Below, piece by piece: positions 29,450 through 39,300 of a DNA stretch of 64,000 nucleotides (position 1 is its first letter; every line of letters begins with the position of its first letter). The stretch covers positions 8,275,911 through 8,339,910 of the forward strand of contig NZ_CP059399.1 of assembly GCF_013744875.1 (NCBI RefSeq), read 5' to 3'. This DNA comes from Nocardia huaxiensis. Its GTDB lineage: Bacteria > Actinomycetota > Actinomycetes > Mycobacteriales > Mycobacteriaceae. Below the pieces are notes generated by a model. That model ran no database searches. It was given only the letters and a program-made list of their open reading frames with translations, and was not told where the DNA came from. Made by a program: the position numbers and the translations under genes.

Positions 29450-30289
29450 ATGTGTTTGGTGTTGGCCGGGTGGCAGGCACACCCGGAGTATCGGTTGATC
29501 ATCGCCGCGAACCGGGACGAGTTCTTCACGCGCCCAACGGAATCGCTGCGGGAATGGCCCGAAGCGCCGGGCCTGCTGGCGGGCCGGGATCTGGGCGCGG
29601 GCAGCGGCGTTCCGGGCACCTGGCTGGGATTGGCGCAGGACGCGCAGCGCTTCGCGACGGTGACGAATGTGCGCGGCAAGAACGAGAACCGCACCGACGC
29701 CCGTTCGCGCGGGGCGCTACTCATGGACTTCCTGCACGGCGACATGAGCCCGGAGAAGTTCGTCCGCGACGCCGCCGCCGAGCCGGACGACTACAACGGC
29801 TACAACGTGCTGGCCTCGGATCTGGAGACGCTGTGGTGGCACAGCAATCGCAGCGAACTCGCGCCGCGCGAACTGGCGCCGGGCTTCCACGGCATCTCGA
29901 ACGGGGCGCTGGTGGGGTCACTGGCCCCCGAGGGTGACGAAATACACACGGGCACTGCGACTCCCGCCTGGCCAAAAGTCCGCGAGGGCGTGCGCGGGCT
30001 GCGCGCGGTGGTCGCCTCCGACCCCGCGAATGTGGCGGGCTACCTGAAAGTGCTGTCCGACCGCACCCGCGCCGGCTTCGCCGAACTTCCCGACACCGGC
30101 CTCGGCAAGCTTCACGAGCGCACGGCCTCGTCCCGATTCGTCTCGCACCCCTTACACGGAACTCGTTGCAGCACAGTCCTACTGGTCCGTGAGGACGGCA
30201 GCTTCCGGATGACCGAACGCACCTGGTCCCGCTTCGGCCGCCGCAAGGGCACGGTGTCGTTCGAGGGCGTGCTGGATCTGCCCGCCTGA
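29450..30289 (+). CDS. NRDE-domain (TANGO2-like) protein
   Basis: A 279-residue protein of the NRDE family, named for the NRDE motif seen here in LIIAANRDEFFTRPTE near the N-terminus. It starts MCLVLAGW, with Cys2 at the position used by N-terminal nucleophile hydrolase-like folds. Further family features are GTWLGLAQ, FATVTNVR and YNGYNVLASD. The biochemical role of bacterial NRDE proteins is not settled; eukaryotic TANGO2 has been linked to Golgi organisation and haem handling. It is a single-gene unit flanked by terminators. Confidence 0.85.
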   Translation: MCLVLAGWQAHPEYRLIIAANRDEFFTRPTESLREWPEAPGLLAGRDLGAGSGVPGTWLGLAQDAQRFATVTNVRGKNENRTDARSRGALLMDFLHGDMSPEKFVRDAAAEPDDYNGYNVLASDLETLWWHSNRSELAPRELAPGFHGISNGALVGSLAPEGDEIHTGTATPAWPKVREGVRGLRAVVASDPANVAGYLKVLSDRTRAGFAELPDTGLGKLHERTASSRFVSHPLHGTRCSTVLLVREDGSFRMTERTWSRFGRRKGTVSFEGVLDLPA

Positions 30290-30296
30290 AAAACGA

Positions 30297-30332
30297 CATC
30301 GGCCCGCCCCCGACGAGCAGGGCGGGCCGATG
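30297..30332. terminator. Bidirectional terminator between convergent genes
   Basis: Perfect 13-bp stem CATCGGCCCGCCC (30297-30309) paired with 30320-30332, preceded by AAAAA. It serves the NRDE gene and the convergent secreted-protein gene. Confidence 0.85.
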
Positions 30333-30352
30333 AGGTTGGTACAGCTGGTGGC

Positions 30353-31105
30353 TTACTTGCCGCCGTTGGCCCACTTGGAGGTGCCGGGATCGGCCTGCAG
30401 CGTCTGCATCAGCTCGATGCCGGCGGCCAGCAGGGTCGGGCCACCCACCGCGATGGTGCCGAGGATGCCGCCGATGGTGGCGCCGGTCGGCAGACCGACG
30501 ATGCAACCGACGATGACGCCGATCAGGCCCAGCGCGCAACCGACGATCGCACCGATGGCGGTGCCGACGAAGGCGCCGATGGCGGTGGCGAGGCTGAACT
30601 GGCTGCCGAAGTTGGACATGGCGGCCTGGTTCTCGGACGGCGAAGCGATGTCCTTCACCTGCGCGTTGACGACCGGGTCGTTGGTCTGCAGGTTCACACC
30701 GAAGGTCTGGTCGGCGACCGGCTTGTATTCAGCCGGAGCGACCGGGGTGATCTCGAGCACCTTGCCGTCGTTCTTGAGCTCGGACTTCACCGGGATCTCG
30801 ACGCCGGCGATGGAGTACTCGAGCGGGAAGGAGATCACGGTGGCACCCGAGATGTCCTTCACGTTCACCAGCGACGGCAGCTTCTCCGGAGCAACGCCGT
30901 CCTCGGTGACCTCCGCCTTCTGCTCGACGACCTCGAAGGTGCCGTTCTTGAGCGTGGAGACGATCGTCTTGTCGACGAGCTTGGTGGAGTAGTTGATCCC
31001 CGCATCCTCGGCGGGAGCAGCAGGTTCAGCGTGCGCGACCGTCGTCCCGATGGTCATTGCGCCGATGACCAGGGCAGCCGCCGCAGTGGTGCTGCGAAAC
31101 TTCAT
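30353..31105 (-). CDS. Secreted protein with glycine-rich hydrophobic C-terminal region
   Basis: A 250-residue exported protein. The signal peptide MKFRSTTAAAALVIGAMTIG then TTVAHA is cleaved before EPAAPA. A beta-rich domain of about 130 residues follows. The C-terminal 85 residues are hydrophobic with a glycine-zipper pattern (TAIGAFVGTAIGAIVGCALG, LIGVIVGCIVGLPTGATIGG), which could insert in or span an envelope membrane. ATG 31105 is preferred over the 31144 start because the signal peptide begins there and GGAAAA precedes it. Related proteins are common in nocardiae but lack an assigned role. Confidence 0.75.
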   Translation of the reverse strand: MKFRSTTAAAALVIGAMTIGTTVAHAEPAAPAEDAGINYSTKLVDKTIVSTLKNGTFEVVEQKAEVTEDGVAPEKLPSLVNVKDISGATVISFPLEYSIAGVEIPVKSELKNDGKVLEITPVAPAEYKPVADQTFGVNLQTNDPVVNAQVKDIASPSENQAAMSNFGSQFSLATAIGAFVGTAIGAIVGCALGLIGVIVGCIVGLPTGATIGGILGTIAVGGPTLLAAGIELMQTLQADPGTSKWANGGK

Positions 31106-31374
31106 TCGGTTTTCCAATCCATCATCAGGTATCCGCTGTGGCACCTCCGCCTCGCGAGGCCCAGGCTTCCCTCAGGCCGACCACGCGCGAACGGTTCCTC
31201 CCCGAGCAATGTGAAGGTGCACACAGCTATTCGGACAGCGTGAGCTTAGTCCAAGCGAACTTCAGAAGCGAGATTGCTTTCATCCGGAATGTCGGACCCG
31301 AAGTACAAGTAAGCCTGCCCTTTGTTGGGGTTCTGATTTGCCGGGATTTACAGTGCGGGAAAGCTCTGGACAGC

Positions 31375-31396
31375 TAAGTTACCGACGGGTAACTTA
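31375..31396. promoter_or_regulatory. Perfect 22-bp palindrome upstream of the Fe-S protein gene
   Basis: TAAGTTACC-GACG-GGTAACTTA, exact 9-bp arms, 82 bp before the ATG at 31478. Length and symmetry fit a TetR-family operator. It lies in the 372-bp divergent promoter region (31106-31477), which otherwise shows no gene. Confidence 0.6.
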
Positions 31397-31477
31397 CTGT
31401 CCGTTAGGATACGAGCCAATCAGGGCAGACCAGGCTGCCCGCGAGAAGGTTCGTTGAACCGGAGAAAGGTCGGCGAC

Positions 31478-34400
31478 ATGAATGCCCTGACAGTGACGCT
31501 GGGCGCGATTGGAGCGACGCTCAGTCTTTTGTGTTGGGCGTCGTTCATCGGAGGTGCGAGCAAGATTGCTCGTTCCGTCATGGTCGGCCAGTCCGCGCCG
31601 GATCGGTGGCGGCCCTTCTTCCCGCGCTTCAAGACGATGGTGATCGAGTTCCTCGCGCACACGCGCATGAACAAGTTCCGCACCGTCGGCTGGGCGCACT
31701 GGCTGGTCATGATCGGCTTCCTCGCCGGCATGATCCTGTTCTTCGAGGCGTACGGCCAGACCTTCAACCCGGAGTTCCACTGGCCGATCATCGGCAACTG
31801 GTGGATCTACCACCTGATGGACGAGATCCTCGGCATCGGCACCGTGGTCGGCATCGTCACGCTGATCATCATTCGCCAGCTGAACCATCCCCGTGTGCCC
31901 GAACGCCTTTCGCGTTTCAGCGGCTCGAAGTTCGGTCCCGCCTACACGATCGAGTCCATCGTCCTCGTCGAGGGCCTGGGCATGATCCTGGTCAAGGCCG
32001 GCAAGATCGCCACCTACCACCACTCCAACGCGAGCAGCGACTTCTTCACCATGCAGGTCGCCAAGCTGCTGCCGGTGAGCCCGACGCTCATCTCCATCTT
32101 CGCGTTCTTCAAGCTCATGTCCGGCAGCCTCTTCCTGCTGCTGGTCGGCCGCAATCTGACGTGGGGTGTGGCCTGGCACCGCTTCGCCGCCTTCCCCAAT
32201 ATCTACTTCAAGCGTGAGGCCGACGGCGACGTCGCCCTGGGCGCGCTGAAGCCGATGATGTCCAAGGGCAAGCCGATCGACATGGAGACGGCCGACCCCG
32301 ACAACGACACCTTCGGCGTCGGCAAGTTCGAGGACTTCTCCTGGAAGGACATCCTCGACGTCACCACCTGCACCGAGTGCGGTCGCTGCCAGTCCCAGTG
32401 CCCCGCGTGGAACACCGGCAAGCCGCTGTCGCCGAAGCTGCTGATCATGTCGCTGCGTGACCACGGCTACGCCAAGGCCCCGTACCTGCTGGCCGGTGGC
32501 CGCAAGGACATGGGCGGCGACGAGATCGGTCTGGTGGACGCCGAGGGCAAGCCGAACGAGCGTGCGCTGAACCAGATTTCGGAGGCCGCCCGCGCCGAGG
32601 CCGAGCGCCCGCTGGTCGGCGGCGAGGATGTCAACGGCATCATCGACCCCGAGGTGCTGTGGTCCTGCACCACCTGTGGCGCGTGTGTCGAGCAGTGCCC
32701 CGTGGACATCGAGCACGTCGACCACATCATCGACATGCGCCGCTACCAGGTGCTCATCGAGTCGGAGTTCCCCTCCGAGCTCGCGGGCCTGTTCAAGAAC
32801 CTGGAGAACAAGGGCAACCCCTGGGGCCAGAACGCCAAGGACCGCCTGAACTGGATCTCCGAGCTGGACTTCGACATTCCGGTCTTCGGCCAGGACGCCG
32901 ACTCCTTCGACGGCTATGAATACCTCTTCTGGGTCGGCTGCGCCGGCGCCTACGAGGACCGCGCCAAGAAGACCACCAAGGCCGTCGCCGAGCTGTTGGC
33001 CACCGCCGGTGTGAAGTTCATGGTTCTCGGCCAGGAAGAGACCTGCACCGGTGACTCGGCTCGCCGCGCGGGCAACGAGTTCCTGTTCCAGCAGCTGGCC
33101 ATGCAGAACATCGAACTGCTGAACTCGGTCTTCGAGGGCGTCGAACAGTCGAAGAAGAAGATCGTCGTCACCTGCGCCCACTGCTTCAACGCGTTGAACA
33201 ACGAGTACCCGCAGGTCGGCGGCACCTACGAGGTCGTCCACCACACCCAGCTGCTGAACCGCCTGGTGCGGGCAAAGTCGCTGATCCCGGTCTCCCCGGT
33301 CGCACAGAACGTGACCTACCACGACCCGTGCTACCTGGGTCGCCACAACAAGATCTACAACGCGCCTCGTGAGCTGATGGCGGCATCGGGCTCGACCCTG
33401 GTCGAAATGCCCCGCCACGGTGAACGTTCCATGTGCTGTGGCGCCGGTGGCGCCCGCATGTGGATGGAAGAGCAGCTCGGCAAGCGCATCAATGTCGACC
33501 GCGTCGACGAGGCCCTGGACACGTTGAAGGGCGGCAACGAGCCGTCCATGATCGCGACGGGTTGCCCCTTCTGCCGCGTCATGCTCACCGACGGAGTCAC
33601 CGCCCGCAAGGACGGCGGCGAGGTCGGCCAGGGCGTCGAGGTCGTCGATGTCGCCCAGCTCATGCTGCAGTCCATCGATCGCATCGAGCCGTCCCAGCTG
33701 TCGGAGAACCTGAAGGTCGTCCAGCAGCCGAAGGTCGTTGAGCCGGAACCGGTTTCCGAACCGGAGCCGGTCAAGGCCGAGGCTGCCGTGGCCGAGGCCC
33801 CGGCCGAGCCGAAGGCCGCACCGGCCGGCGGCGGCCTGGGCATGAAGGGTGGCCTCAAGCCGCCCGGCGGCGGCAAGGGCTTGGCCATGAAGGGCGGCCT
33901 GAAGGCTCCGGGCGCGAAGGCCGCGGCTCCGGCCGAAACCGCTGCTCCTGCAGAGGCTTCCGCGGAGGCACCGGCCGCCGCTCCGACCGCCAAGCCCGGT
34001 GGGCTCGGTATGAAGGGTGGCCTGAAGGCGCCGGGCGGCAAGGGTCTCGCCATGAAGGGCGCGGCCAAGGCTCCGGGCGCGAAGCCGGCCGCCGACGCCG
34101 CTCCGGCCGAAAGCGCCGCTCCGGCAGCAGCTTCCGCCGAAGCCCCGGCCACCGAGCCCGCCACTCCGGCCGCGAAGCCGGGCGGTCTCGCCATGAAGGG
34201 CGGCCTCAAGGCCCCCGGCGGCAAGGGTCTCGCCATGAAGGGCGCCGCCAAGGCCCCGGGCGCCAAGCCCGCCGCCGAGGCTGCTCCGGCCGCCCCCGCT
34301 CCGGCGGAATCGGCTCCGGCAGAAGCCGCTTCGGCTCCCGCAACCTCGACCCCCGCCGAGGCGAGCGAAGCGAAGCCGTCCATCGCCCCGAAGGGCCTGG

Positions 34401-34663
34401 CCATGAAGTCCGGCCTGAAGCGCCCCGGCCCGAAGGCTCCGGGCAACGCTGCCCCCGCAGCCCCGGCTGCCCCGGCAGCCGAAGCCCCTGCGCCCCAGGC
34501 TGATCCGGCCCCCGCCGCCGAGGCTCCGGCCGACCCGGCCCCGGCTCCGTCCGCGGAAGGCAACGGCTCCGACAGCAACGGCACCACCGCCAAGCCCCCG
34601 ACCGCCAAGCCCGGCGGCCTCGGCTTCAAGGGCGGCGCCAAGGCCCCCGGCCGCAAGAGCTAA
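31478..34663 (+). CDS. Heterodisulfide-reductase-like Fe-S membrane oxidoreductase (Rv0338c type) with repeat tail
   Basis: A 1061-residue fusion. About five N-terminal transmembrane helices (residues 1-235) resemble a NarI/HdrE-like haem b subunit. Two [4Fe-4S] motifs follow: CTECGRCQSQCP at about 298-309 and CTTCGACVEQCP at about 397-408. Two cysteine-rich CCG-type domains come next (HDPCYLGRHN and MCCGAGGARMWM). The last 290 residues are Lys/Ala/Pro/Gly repeats of GGLxMKGGLKAPGGKGLAMK, probably disordered and basic. Mycobacterial Rv0338c has the same core. It probably passes electrons between quinone and an unknown donor. ATG 31478 follows GGAGAAAGG; a TTG at 31454 is less likely. Confidence 0.9.
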   Translation: MNALTVTLGAIGATLSLLCWASFIGGASKIARSVMVGQSAPDRWRPFFPRFKTMVIEFLAHTRMNKFRTVGWAHWLVMIGFLAGMILFFEAYGQTFNPEFHWPIIGNWWIYHLMDEILGIGTVVGIVTLIIIRQLNHPRVPERLSRFSGSKFGPAYTIESIVLVEGLGMILVKAGKIATYHHSNASSDFFTMQVAKLLPVSPTLISIFAFFKLMSGSLFLLLVGRNLTWGVAWHRFAAFPNIYFKREADGDVALGALKPMMSKGKPIDMETADPDNDTFGVGKFEDFSWKDILDVTTCTECGRCQSQCPAWNTGKPLSPKLLIMSLRDHGYAKAPYLLAGGRKDMGGDEIGLVDAEGKPNERALNQISEAARAEAERPLVGGEDVNGIIDPEVLWSCTTCGACVEQCPVDIEHVDHIIDMRRYQVLIESEFPSELAGLFKNLENKGNPWGQNAKDRLNWISELDFDIPVFGQDADSFDGYEYLFWVGCAGAYEDRAKKTTKAVAELLATAGVKFMVLGQEETCTGDSARRAGNEFLFQQLAMQNIELLNSVFEGVEQSKKKIVVTCAHCFNALNNEYPQVGGTYEVVHHTQLLNRLVRAKSLIPVSPVAQNVTYHDPCYLGRHNKIYNAPRELMAASGSTLVEMPRHGERSMCCGAGGARMWMEEQLGKRINVDRVDEALDTLKGGNEPSMIATGCPFCRVMLTDGVTARKDGGEVGQGVEVVDVAQLMLQSIDRIEPSQLSENLKVVQQPKVVEPEPVSEPEPVKAEAAVAEAPAEPKAAPAGGGLGMKGGLKPPGGGKGLAMKGGLKAPGAKAAAPAETAAPAEASAEAPAAAPTAKPGGLGMKGGLKAPGGKGLAMKGAAKAPGAKPAADAAPAESAAPAAASAEAPATEPATPAAKPGGLAMKGGLKAPGGKGLAMKGAAKAPGAKPAAEAAPAAPAPAESAPAEAASAPATSTPAEASEAKPSIAPKGLAMKSGLKRPGPKAPGNAAPAAPAAPAAEAPAPQADPAPAAEAPADPAPAPSAEGNGSDSNGTTAKPPTAKPGGLGFKGGAKAPGRKS

Positions 34664-34695
34664 CCAGCTCCGGCGGTAACAGCCGAACAACCAAA

Positions 34696-34733
34696 AGAAG
34701 GGCCCCGGATCCACCAGGATCCGGGGCCCTTCT
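34696..34733 (+). terminator. Strong hairpin after the Fe-S protein gene
   Basis: Perfect 17-bp stem AGAAGGGCCCCGGATCC (34696-34712) paired with 34717-34733, loop ACCA. It also lies at the 3' end of the convergent glycosyltransferase. Confidence 0.9.
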
Positions 34734-34748
34734 CATTGCTCCGTCAGC

Positions 34749-35597
34749 TCACCGCCCGATAGCCGAAATCCGTTCCACCCCAGGCCGGAACGAGAACCGC
34801 CGCCGATTGAAGTCCCAGAACCGATAGAGCGGCCACTGCAGGGTGTGCGTGGCCCAAGCGCACGAGACGATGAACTTGTCCACAGCCCGCGGCTGAGCCC
34901 CGTGATCGCGGAGCGTGCGTAGCCCCACCATCTGAAACTCCCACTGCTTCCGTGGACTGGTCCGCCGCCGCCGAGCCGAGGTCTGCGCCCGCATGTTCAC
35001 CAGCTGATCGATCCGCAACCCCTTCTTCAACAAGCAGATTGCGAGATCCAAATCCTCTGCGACATCGGCCCGAACCTGCGTGTCCTCCCGAACCTGCTCC
35101 CAGGCTTCCCGCCGAATCGCCATATTCGGCCCATACATGTTCCCGACCCGGCCACCCATCTGTCCGGCCCGAATCATCAACCACTGCCCCGACTTCAGGA
35201 AGAACCCGATCGGCGAATCGTGATACGTACACAGCCCGGTCACCGCAGCCGTCTCCGGATTCTCCGCAAGGAAGTCCCGGATCGTCACCGCCCAGTCCGC
35301 GGCCACAATCGTGTCCGCATCGGTCCGAGCGATGATCTCCCCCCGAGCCTTGTCGAACCCAGCATTCCGAGCCGACGGTATCCCCCGCTGCGGCTGATGA
35401 ATCAACTCCACCTGCGGATAAGCCTCAGCAATGTGCCGCACCACCTCCGCAGTCCCATCCTCGGACCCGTTGTCCACCACGATGATCTCGTCAACGCCGT
35501 CCTGCGCCACCAGCCGCCGCAGCGTTTCCTCGATCACCCCGGCCTCGTTGAGAACCGGAATCACAACCGACAACAGCGGCCCAGATCGATCCGCCAT
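34749..35597 (-). CDS. Family 2 glycosyltransferase
   Basis: A 282-residue GT-A fold transferase. LSVVIPVLNEAGVIEETLRR opens the nucleotide-sugar-binding domain, then IIVVDNGSEDGT, the metal-binding ARTDADT and the acceptor-side EDLDLAICLLKKG. A C-terminal hydrophobic patch (VSCAWATHTLQWPLYRFWDF) suggests membrane association. It probably adds a sugar to a lipid-linked or envelope acceptor; donor and acceptor are unknown. It lies alone between the Fe-S protein and the phage-like cassette, and GGGGG lies upstream of the ATG. Confidence 0.85.
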   Translation of the reverse strand: MADRSGPLLSVVIPVLNEAGVIEETLRRLVAQDGVDEIIVVDNGSEDGTAEVVRHIAEAYPQVELIHQPQRGIPSARNAGFDKARGEIIARTDADTIVAADWAVTIRDFLAENPETAAVTGLCTYHDSPIGFFLKSGQWLMIRAGQMGGRVGNMYGPNMAIRREAWEQVREDTQVRADVAEDLDLAICLLKKGLRIDQLVNMRAQTSARRRRTSPRKQWEFQMVGLRTLRDHGAQPRAVDKFIVSCAWATHTLQWPLYRFWDFNRRRFSFRPGVERISAIGR

Positions 35598-35974
35598 AGA
35601 ACGTACCCCCGACTATCCATGCTCCATCTTCCGCTGCAATTGTCGCCCGACCCAGACACACCGCAACCCACAAGTTCTGGTGTCACACAAACTTCACACC
35701 GCGCCAATGAACGTCAGAAGAGGAATGCCGAACACCCGGCATCGCGAAGGCAACACAACGAAAACTCACGATGAATAACCACAGCCGCCCTGCGATCACG
35801 AAGAGGCGGATCGCCCCGGCACCCGCAGCATCGAACGCCTCGAACCCAACCCGCCGTCTTCCATCAACCGAAACTCGGTCAGCCGCCACGGAATCTCATC
35901 GGCGAGACTGCCATCTATTTATCTATCCAACTGTACTCGACCCTGTCATTCAACACGAAGATTCGACCAGCTTC
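35598..35974. other. Gene-poor junction before the phage-like cassette
   Basis: The sequence turns more AT-rich (for example CTATTTATCTATCC near 35913) than the GC-rich genes to its left. I see no convincing gene, tRNA or direct repeat. It probably contains the left boundary of the accessory cassette and the promoter of the glycosyltransferase. Confidence 0.5.
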
Positions 35975-36319
35975 CTACGTCTGGAGGAAATCGCGAAAGT
36001 CCGTTAGCGCCTGCATGAATTCAATCTCAGGCAGAGTGACCGCATCGAACTGCTCATACAGCGACGCCACTGTAACCGTGTCGACATCGCTGAGATAGAC
36101 GTGGGTTGCGTTGAACGCCAACCCCACCGGATTTTCCGGGTATGCAGCTTTGATCCCCTTCCAATCACCCATCATGATCTGCACCGTATCCAGGTCGTGC
36201 ATATCATCGAAGAAATCCGATAGAGCGAAGAGAATCTCCTGCGAATAACCTTCATTCTCGGCAATGACAAATCCGTCCTCGTCGAAATGAAATATCCATC
36301 CACGCAACTCATCCGACAT
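35975..36319 (-). CDS. Probable immunity protein for the EndoU toxin
   Basis: A 114-residue acidic protein (MSDELRGWIFHFDEDGFVIA; later FFDDMHDLDTVQIMMGDWKG) directly downstream of the EndoU toxin. Small size, high acidity and 4-bp overlap or near overlap with the toxin stop are classic for an immunity protein that binds the toxin in the producing cell. ATG 36319 has GGAGG nine bases upstream. ATG 36328 overlaps the toxin TGA (ATGA) but sits too close to that GGAGG. I do not recognise its family; the role is inferred from position. Its base composition is more AT-rich than the tail genes, consistent with transfer together with the toxin tip. Confidence 0.65.
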   Translation of the reverse strand: MSDELRGWIFHFDEDGFVIAENEGYSQEILFALSDFFDDMHDLDTVQIMMGDWKGIKAAYPENPVGLAFNATHVYLSDVDTVTVASLYEQFDAVTLPEIEFMQALTDFRDFLQT

Positions 36320-36324
36320 ATGAT

Positions 36325-39300
36325 TCATCCTCCAGGAAAGAAGGTCGACAGCTTGCCTCTTGCAAGCAGACCAACAACTCTTACACCTTTGTAAACAACC
36401 TTGACCTTGCCACGCTTCGGCGTCGCCTCCAAAAGAAGGCGACCGGCCTCAACTACATCCTGCACCGTCCAGCCCCGAGGGAAGAAGGTATGGGTGATAC
36501 CCGCCTTTTCCAGCCATTGGCCAGTTCCATCGCGCATGGTCACCTTCGCATTGACTGCGCCATCTGGGCGGGTTCGGAGTGTGCGAGGCATGATCGCACG
36601 GTCGGGCATGGCCTCGTCCAGCAGATGCCAGCCTTGTGGCATAGCGCCTTTTACCTCACCGAATAGAACATGCTCCAATGCCTCACCAGGTACCCCCGAG
36701 CGCTGAGCCAGTTGATCGGCGACCTCAGTTCGCAATCCCGGCGGCACACTTGACGCGGGACGCTCGCCCAGAATGAGGGCCTCCGCGATCCCACCGGGGT
36801 CCTCCGGGTCAAAACGACCGCTCCCATGACCGCCCGGCCCTTTACCTGGGGGACCGGAGGTGCCGGAACCGCCCGAACCACGCGGGTTTCCCGCACCTCC
36901 AACATTCGCCGGAGAACCGGCCGAACCGCGCGGCATACCCGCTCCGCCGGCACCATTTGGAGTGCTCGCCCTGACAACCTGCCCTCCGGAACGGCTGACC
37001 GCCGTCACCGCTTGACGGTCGGCGGCTGCGATCATCGTGGTCACCTCAGCCTCGAAGATGACCTTCCTAACCTGCGCGGCGATACTCGCGTCTGTACGCA
37101 CCAAGCTGTTGGTGCGGGCCGCAGCCGGAACCTGGGTGGGCATGTGCGGTGCCGGTGCGCCGACCTGTCCGAGACGAGGGAACATCGTGTGCGAGCTCGC
37201 AGCGGAAACGGCTGGGCCACTTTTCAATCCGCGCATGATGGCGGGGGGCACGGTGGTTGCCTCACGCGCATGCGGCCAGAAAGCGATCGAACGCGGCTGT
37301 CCCGCAATACCTTTCGACGTTGCTGGTACCGCGGGCTTCGGCGCCGCCGGCAACGCTACGGCCGGTGCGGCGGAACCGGGCACCATTCGCGTCGGGAGAG
37401 ATCCGACTGGTGGAGTTGCCGCGGATTGGAAGAAGTCGCCGACTCGGATCCTGGGAGCTGCCCTGAGTGCCCCGATGGCACCGCTGATTGCCCGGCCGGC
37501 GATACTCGGGCCCACTATCAACGCGACATCGAGAGCCGTGCGCCACAAGTGGTCGCCGATGGTCAGCATTTCGCCGGGTCGGGTTGCCCACCACATATGG
37601 TTTGCGTCGCCGACGAGAAGACCGCGGTCACCCGCCACCTTGTAGTATTTGTAGTTGTTCGGCGCACCCGCAGGAACCGGTATTTCCTTATAGTCGTACA
37701 GGGTGGAATCTGCCCACTGGACTTTCCTGTCCCGCACAGAACCATCTGCATAATCTCGATTGCTTGTATGCGCTATACCCGTACCGACGTCCGGCGGCAG
37801 AATAAACTCTCCAGATTTTGTGAACCGGAGAATGACACCGTCGACGAAAACCATCTTGTTGCCGTCGAGGTCTGTGATCTGCCCATCAGGGTGCCGGTCG
37901 AAAACGAGCGTCTGACCCAGTTTCTCCAGCGGTATGGATACGCGTTCGACCTGATTCGGACCCGCGAACGATGCCATGACGAGGTTGTTCTTTCCGTCAT
38001 GGACTATGGTGACCAGAGCATTCGGATCGGCATTCAGAGAATCCAGAACCTTGATCAACTGCGCTCTCGCAAAAAGCCCCGGATCATCCTTCAATTTGTC
38101 GGGGCTCATTGTCGTATACTTGGATGTGAAATACTTGTTGAAGTCGTCTCTGGCCTTCGAGCGGGCATCCGCCAAAGACATGCCGACAATTCTCTGGTCG
38201 GGATTGGCAGAAGAGAAGGAGAGCAGGTCGCCATTCCGCGCGAACTCTTCGGTCGCGATCGTATTTCCGGACGAATCGAGCATCGTGTAGAGGCTCTTTC
38301 CATCGGCGCCGGGTGAAATTTCCCAGCGACCGCGATCGTCGAGCTCGTACCCGTAACCGTTGCTGTCCAGCTCGCGGACCACCCATGGCGTACTGAATTC
38401 CGGGTTTCCCGGGCGGTATGCCTTGGTAGCAGAGCCACCCGGCGTGATCGTGGTCTCGTGATAGGTGACGCCGTCAGGTTGCTTCTCTACGACTGTGCGT
38501 ACCGGTGTCCCATCCGGACTCACGCCGTCGGTGACCCAGTTGCCTTTGCCGTCTCCGATCGTTACCGAGGTAGCGCCGGTCGCCGGATCGCCACCGGGCG
38601 GCACCGTGTAGGTGGTCTGGTTGGTGCCGCCCGCGGGAATGAACGTGAATGAATGCGAACCATCAGGGAAGGCAGTCCAGACGTACGTGCCGTCCGCCTC
38701 GGCCCTGGCGCGAACCTCGACCGGCCCGTTCTCGGTCTGCACCGTGCTGTCGATCGTTTGCCCGCCACTGCCGACAACGACCTCGCTCGTCGTGTTCGGG
38801 GCGCTCTGCCAGGGCTGACCTTCGGCGGGAACCGCCACCGGGGCTGGCGCCGGAACCACCGGCTGCGCCTGCTGACCTGGCGAAGCGGGAATTGGACCGT
38901 CCTGCTTCGGTTTCTGGTCGACCGGCTGCACTTCCGGCATATTCGGTTGAGCCGGAGCCGGAGCCGGATTCGGCTGCGATGGCAACGGTCCGTCGATCGG
39001 CTTGGCAACCTGTGGTTGCTGGTGCGTCGATGGTTGAGTCGGGGGTGCAGGCAATGGATCCTGTGCGGGTACTGGCTCGCTCGGGGCGGCCGGGATGCCG
39101 TCGTAGTACATGGACGGACCGCTGACAGGAGATGCCTGGCGCGAGATTTCGGAGACGCCGGCCCTCAGGGATTGGACGTTGCGGACTCGCGCGTACGTCT
39201 GCACCACAGACGCTGCGGTCTGTCCGTCGTGATTGATGATTTGACCGCCTGCTGCGGAATTGCCTTCTACGCCATCTGGTTTCAGACTGGACAGCCATCC

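Noticed and set aside
29025..29745. Minus-strand frames between the protease and NRDE genes
   Set aside because: They cover the terminator and are antisense to two confident genes.
31394..34714. A 1106-residue minus-strand open frame opposite the Fe-S protein gene
   Set aside because: Leu/Gly/Arg-rich antisense of a gene with clear Fe-S motifs.
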